Positions 13,996 to 17,731 of a stretch of DNA of 17,731 nt are shown here, in pieces. The number at the start of each line of letters is the position of its first letter. Position 1 is the first letter of the stretch. A model generated the notes under the pieces. That model worked only from the letters and a program-made list of their open reading frames with translations, ran no database searches and was not told the DNA's origin. The DNA lies in contig CAJOLO010000009.1 of NCBI GenBank assembly GCA_905235345.1, positions 1 to 17,731 of the forward strand, written 5' to 3'. This DNA comes from an uncultured Lachnospiraceae bacterium (GTDB lineage Bacteria > Bacillota > Clostridia > Lachnospirales > Lachnospiraceae). A program made the translations under genes and the position numbers.

Positions 13996-15255
13996 TTATG
14001 ATGCTATTCCGCTTACACCTACATATATCTGTGAGATCTTATACCATGTGGAATAATCTACAATACCGTTGACAGGGAGATTGAATATCTGCTGAAATTG
14101 TTCTACGGCAGACTTTGTCTTCTGACCGAATATACCGTCAACTGTCAGAGTTGGTATTGAGGAATATACGCGTGCAATTCTGTTTAATTGCTCCTGCATC
14201 TGTCTTACTTTGTCACCGGATGCTCCTACAGAGAGATTGTAGCCGGGCCATGATGACGGTATTCCGGAAATACGGCTGCTTTCATTAATATATATATCAC
14301 TTCCGTAATAATTTCTCAGAATTTCAATAGCTGAATATCCCTGATCTCCTAAGTGTTTTGAGCCCCACTGGGAAAGCCAGTTGGGACAAGTGACTCTTTT
14401 GCCGTCACAGTATTGGGTAAGAATCGGCTGTATCACTCCGGGGCGGGAGAGATAATTGGCAAAGATAGAATCAACAATCTGAGAGATATTTTCATAGATG
14501 GTCTTCTGATATATCCATTTATGGTCGAAGGCGGTGGAACTGGTAATAGTAAAATCATACCCCTTTCCGCGATACCATTCTGTATACACACGGTTTAATG
14601 TAAATGACATTATTGCAAGGACATTAGCATAAATGGTGGCTTCAGGCCAGGTTGCATAGATTTCTGACGAAGCTACATTTTTGATATATTCTTTATACGG
14701 TACATAATAATTAGTTGCGGTGGTGTCTGATGGTGTTCCGTCATGAACAACTATGTATTCAGGGATAACGACACGGGAAAGAACGATTTCGCCTGATTCG
14801 TTCATGGGCTTTATCTCTGACTCTGCAATCTTTGGCGGATAGTACTCCCAAAGGGTATGCCCGCCTATAACGGTTGGATCGTAGGTCTGTTCGCTGGTTT
14901 CCTTAGGATCAAGTATTATGTTTTGAATTCCTAATTCACCTGACAATATCTGTACACCGGTGATAATGGTTTCCTCGTAATCGGGGGCGGATATTTTGAT
15001 ATTATAAAGACTGTATGGCTGGTTGTCAGAGGGTTCAAGGGAGTATTCTATCGGAGGTGCTTCAAGCTCAATTCTTTCGCTTAATCCATCGGAATTTGTT
15101 TCAGTTTTTAACAATATATTATCGGGATTACCACTGTCGGCTATCTCGATTTCGGCTTGATTTATCGGAAAAGAATTGTCGGAGGATATTGCATTTATTT
15201 TCAGATATCCTTTATCTATATTGTTCTGAGAGGCTCTCAATGATACATTAGACAT
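13996..15255 (-). CDS. SpoIID-like and peptidoglycan-binding domain protein
   Basis: A 419-residue protein in three parts. Residues 10 to about 120 look like a carboxypeptidase-regulatory/Ig-like beta domain (YLKINAISSDNSFPINQAEI). From about 165 to 320 there is a SpoIID/LytB-like region (YIKNVASSEIYATWPEATIY, then YDFTITSSTAFDH). A type 1 peptidoglycan-binding domain ends it (about 345-412; VDGIFGQKTKSAVEQFQ). ATG 15255 is chosen because AAGGAG lies just upstream; an upstream in-frame start at 15327 would add 24 residues with no such site. No signal peptide or membrane helix is seen, so export would be non-classical, or it acts inside the mother cell during sporulation. SpoIID proteins cut denuded glycan strands; activity here is unproven. 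Confidence 0.8.
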   Translation of the reverse strand: MSNVSLRASQNNIDKGYLKINAISSDNSFPINQAEIEIADSGNPDNILLKTETNSDGLSERIELEAPPIEYSLEPSDNQPYSLYNIKISAPDYEETIITGVQILSGELGIQNIILDPKETSEQTYDPTVIGGHTLWEYYPPKIAESEIKPMNESGEIVLSRVVIPEYIVVHDGTPSDTTATNYYVPYKEYIKNVASSEIYATWPEATIYANVLAIMSFTLNRVYTEWYRGKGYDFTITSSTAFDHKWIYQKTIYENISQIVDSIFANYLSRPGVIQPILTQYCDGKRVTCPNWLSQWGSKHLGDQGYSAIEILRNYYGSDIYINESSRISGIPSSWPGYNLSVGASGDKVRQMQEQLNRIARVYSSIPTLTVDGIFGQKTKSAVEQFQQIFNLPVNGIVDYSTWYKISQIYVGVSGIAS

Positions 15256-15519
15256 ATTATGCTCCTTATAGAAAAAATAGCTGATATTAATTAATATATG
15301 CCGGAATAAAAAATGTATTACTAACACACTAAGCCCTTGAAATTATTCTTTCTTTGTGATAATCTTTTATGGTATTTTTTTTAATACAATATAAGGATGC
15401 CTTTTTATAAGAATTAGTCATAAAGTTAAACCTTTTATTCGGTTATAGGCATATATTTTAGATATATTGTTTACTAAGTTGGTAAAGCTTAATTATATGA
15501 TAGTAAATTATATAGGCTC

Positions 15520-16221
15520 ATGGAAAGGAAGATATACTTGTTGGATTCTAATGAAACCTCATATTATAAAAAACATGCAAAATCGGTAATGCTGTTTATG
15601 ATAACAACTCTCGTAATACAACAGCTTATTCTTAAGTTTTATCAGCTAAAAACAAAGATGCCTGCAGGACCAAGAAATGCATATATTACGACAAAAATAC
15701 TTATGGTTTTTCTGGGGATTGAGATGGTTGTATATATTATGAAGACAACCATGAAGATTAATTTTAATGATATTCTTGTAACGAAGGAGGACTTTAAGAG
15801 GACATTAATACGTGCAAGTATTATCTCTGTATTTATGATTATTGCAATGATTCTTATAAGAATTGTACGAGGTTCTTTTAATGATAAGATAGCTGCCAGA
15901 CCTTATTTTAAGCTGTACCTTAATGTGAGAACAAGGTGGTTCTATCCGTTGAATGCTTTTTTTCAGGAGGTATTCATTAAGGCATTCGTTCAGAATAATG
16001 TCAGAATATTGGCCGGTAAGGATAATATACATTTTACGGTATGGATTACTTCATTGTTTTTCTTTGTTCTTCATACAAGTTATCCGTTATATTACATGAC
16101 TTCCGCAGGGCTGTTTTGTGTTGCAACAGGTTATTTTTATGAAAAAAACAGAAATGTCTGGGGATGTGCATTATTGCATTTTGTCATAGGGTTTATGCCA
16201 AGAGCATTGGGGATACTGTGA
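15520..16221 (+). CDS. CPBP-family membrane protein with altered catalytic motif
   Basis: A 233-residue protein with about five to six membrane helices, similar to CPBP (CAAX/Abi, Rce1-like) intramembrane proteases. The usual motifs can be lined up: motif 1 EExxxR is QEVFIK (Q149, E150, K154), motif 2 FxxxH is FFVLH (H185), and motif 3 HxxxN/D is HFVIG (H220, G224). Both histidines remain, but the first glutamate is Gln, the Arg is Lys and the Asn is Gly. Protease activity is therefore doubtful. ATG 15520 has a weak ribosome site; an in-frame TTG at 15538 has AAGGAAG seven bases upstream and may be the true start. The gene lies alone between two minus-strand genes. Confidence 0.72.
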   Translation: MERKIYLLDSNETSYYKKHAKSVMLFMITTLVIQQLILKFYQLKTKMPAGPRNAYITTKILMVFLGIEMVVYIMKTTMKINFNDILVTKEDFKRTLIRASIISVFMIIAMILIRIVRGSFNDKIAARPYFKLYLNVRTRWFYPLNAFFQEVFIKAFVQNNVRILAGKDNIHFTVWITSLFFFVLHTSYPLYYMTSAGLFCVATGYFYEKNRNVWGCALLHFVIGFMPRALGIL

Positions 16222-16289
16222 TAGAATGCTACGGGCGAATCCTGACTAATGCTAACGGAAGTTATTGCATGAGCTATTAAAACATTGAT

Positions 16290-17636
16290 TTACAATATTC
16301 GTTTTCGTACTGCAAGATACGCAATAAAGACTGCAACAGAGGTGATGATCCAGCTGATCGGATAAACGATAATCAGTCGTTGATAGGTATGTACTCTTTG
16401 GAATATCGTATAAATCCATATAATTCTAAATCCGCAAATTCCCAGTACGCAGATAATCGCGGGGATGAACGAGTAACCGAGTCCACGCATGCAACCGGAC
16501 AGAACCTCAGGAGTCATATTAAATACTTCAAAGCTTAATACATATATCATACGGATTACCGCAAGTTCAGCCACTGCAGAATCCTTCGTAAAAACAGAAG
16601 CAAACGGGTGAGCAAAGCCAATGAAGATACCGTTCATAACGATTTCGGAAAGTGCAGCTGACATCCAGCAATATTTTACGATTTTTCGGCAACGCTCTTT
16701 ATTACCTGCTGCATAATTCTGACTGACAAAGGTCACGCAAGCCTGGCTAAATGCACTTAACAAAAAGTATGCAAAGTATTCATAATTGAGTGCTGCTGCA
16801 TTGGCAGCAATTGCTGTAGAACCGAGTCCGTTCATGGCTTTTTGAATCAATACGTTGGAGATAGAGTATAGGGTTGCCTGAAATGCAGACGGAATTCCAA
16901 TCTTTGCAATTTTTAACACGATTTGGGTAGATATATGAAGTTTTGTTTTTTCGAGTTTTAAGGGCTCATTTTCATGTAAAAGAACATATAATAACAACAT
17001 AGAGCTGACCACATTTGAAAGCACTGTCGCAATTGCTACACCATCGACACTCATGTGAAATCCAATTACGAAAAACAGGTTCAATATAACATTTATAATT
17101 CCTGCTATAAGCAGTGCAAAAAGCGGATGTTCGGTATCGCCTTTGCTTCTTAAAATTGCCGCTTCAAAATTATACAACAGTATAAATGGCATGCCAAACA
17201 GATAGATGCGCAAGTATTTCACGGCAGGTTTTAGTATATCAGCCGGAGTTGACATGACAATCAGAATCTTCTCTGCAAAAAAGAAACCGATTACTAACAT
17301 TATAATTCCACAAATCAAAGCAAGAAGGATGGAGGTGTGGACAGTCTTTTGGGCCGGCTTATGTTTTGCCTGCCCCAGATATGAGGACAATACCACATTG
17401 GTGCCGATGGAAAGTCCGACAAAAAAATTCACGAACAGATTGATGACAGATCCATTTGCACCAACTGCCGCCAATGCTTCACTTCCGGCAAATCGTCCAA
17501 CGACAGCTACATCTGCGGAATTAAACAACTGTTGTAAAATACTACTGGCTGCAAGGGGAAGCGCAAATAATATAATCTTATTTGCCAAAGAGCCATGCAA
17601 CATATCGACTTCATTTTTTCTTTTTATCTGCTCCAA
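16290..17636 (-). CDS. MATE family efflux transporter
   Basis: A protein of about 448 residues with twelve predicted membrane helices, belonging to the MATE (multi antimicrobial extrusion) family, DinF/NorM-like. The N-terminus carries the family stretch FALPLAASSILQQLFNSADV then VVGRFAGSEALAAVGANGSV, typical of clostridial members. Such pumps export organic cations or drugs using a Na+ or H+ gradient; the substrate cannot be told from sequence. TTG 17636 is preferred since AGAAGG at 17645-17650 is eight bases upstream. A GTG at 17645 and an ATG at 17603 are the alternatives. The gene is unrelated to the motility genes and is transcribed alone. Confidence 0.93.
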   Translation of the reverse strand: MEQIKRKNEVDMLHGSLANKIILFALPLAASSILQQLFNSADVAVVGRFAGSEALAAVGANGSVINLFVNFFVGLSIGTNVVLSSYLGQAKHKPAQKTVHTSILLALICGIIMLVIGFFFAEKILIVMSTPADILKPAVKYLRIYLFGMPFILLYNFEAAILRSKGDTEHPLFALLIAGIINVILNLFFVIGFHMSVDGVAIATVLSNVVSSMLLLYVLLHENEPLKLEKTKLHISTQIVLKIAKIGIPSAFQATLYSISNVLIQKAMNGLGSTAIAANAAALNYEYFAYFLLSAFSQACVTFVSQNYAAGNKERCRKIVKYCWMSAALSEIVMNGIFIGFAHPFASVFTKDSAVAELAVIRMIYVLSFEVFNMTPEVLSGCMRGLGYSFIPAIICVLGICGFRIIWIYTIFQRVHTYQRLIIVYPISWIITSVAVFIAYLAVRKRIL

Positions 17637-17685
17637 AATGTACACCTTCTTTTTTGCATCTATAATTTCAAATTAAACAAATCAC

Positions 17686-17694
17686 AGTATAACA
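17686..17694 (-). promoter_or_regulatory. Extended -10 promoter for the MATE gene
   Basis: On the minus strand 17694-17686 reads TGTTATACT, an extended -10 (TG-N-TATACT). No good -35 is seen 16-18 bases upstream. Transcription would start near 17679, about 43 bases ahead of the TTG start. It was read by eye and is moderately convincing. Confidence 0.4.
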
Positions 17695-17731
17695 TATTTG
17701 AACAGTCTCTGCAGATAAAATATCATCTTTT

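Noticed and set aside
15328..15519. Promoters or operators in the divergent gap between the SpoIID-like and CPBP genes
   Set aside because: Several AT-rich candidate boxes (for example TTGTTT at 15467-15472, and a CATANNNTA-like sporulation -10 on the minus strand near 15285-15295) lack a partner at proper spacing, so none could be supported.
16249..16270. Hairpin ATGC-TAAC-GGAA-GTTA-TT-GCAT as terminator between the CPBP and MATE genes
   Set aside because: The stem is interrupted and no T run follows on either strand; it is kept only as a possible small structure between convergent genes.
17206..17676. 156-residue plus-strand open frame at the right edge
   Set aside because: Antisense shadow of the MATE gene's N-terminal half.
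1..17731. CRISPR arrays, tRNA or rRNA genes, IS elements, prophage genes
   Set aside because: No regularly spaced repeats, no cloverleaf or rRNA sequence, no transposase or integrase, and no phage structural protein was seen on either strand.

Overview
The window is AT-rich and its genes carry strong AGGAGG-type ribosome binding sites. Gene content and order fit a motile, low-GC Firmicute, most likely a member of Lachnospiraceae (Roseburia / Butyrivibrio / Agathobacter type). The pointers are a clostridial-type fla/che operon tail with a PilZ brake gene between flhG and cheB, CheC plus CheD, FliA followed by a FapA/DUF342 protein and a DUF6115 protein, a ZTP riboswitch in front of a split PurH, and no sign of phage or IS elements. 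The family-level placement is inference from gene order.

Region 1 (1-8223, + strand) is the distal part of a fla/che operon: the end of flhG, a YcgR/PilZ c-di-GMP receptor, a CheB with only the methylesterase domain, CheA, CheW, CheC, CheD, a small two-helix membrane protein with an acidic tail, the flagellar sigma factor FliA, and a FapA-family protein. The genes are closely spaced, with a probable internal promoter ahead of cheB. CheA/CheW form the kinase core, CheB and CheD modify receptors, CheC removes phosphate from CheY-P and partners with CheD, and FliA switches on late flagellar genes. No CheY or CheR gene lies in the window.

Region 2 (8224-10304, + strand) is a three-gene unit with its own extended -10 promoter: a small charged protein, a membrane-anchored coiled-coil DUF6115 protein that occupies the position of Bacillus SwrB, and a membrane-anchored protein ending in a LysM-like MltG/YceG subdomain without the transglycosylase domain.

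Region 3 (10305-12458, + strand) is a purine module. A promoter, a ZTP/ZMP riboswitch (pfl motif) and an overlapping intrinsic terminator precede an archaeal-type IMP cyclohydrolase (PurO family) and a stand-alone AICAR formyltransferase. These two genes together do the job of the usual fused PurH, and the riboswitch senses the substrate that builds up when formyl-folate is short.

Region 4 (12459-17731) has tyrS (+), preceded by a long inverted repeat but no T-box. A tail-to-tail terminator separates it from a SpoIID-like/peptidoglycan-binding protein (-). A divergent CPBP-family membrane protein (+) with an altered active-site motif follows, then a MATE efflux transporter (-). Between the AICAR formyltransferase gene and tyrS there is also a possible relic of a DtxR-type regulator on the minus strand.

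Most of the window is recognisable. The least explained parts are the 12495-12576 palindrome with the putative relic, the three-gene unit of region 2, the catalytic-motif change in the CPBP protein, and the SpoIID-like protein that lacks a signal peptide.
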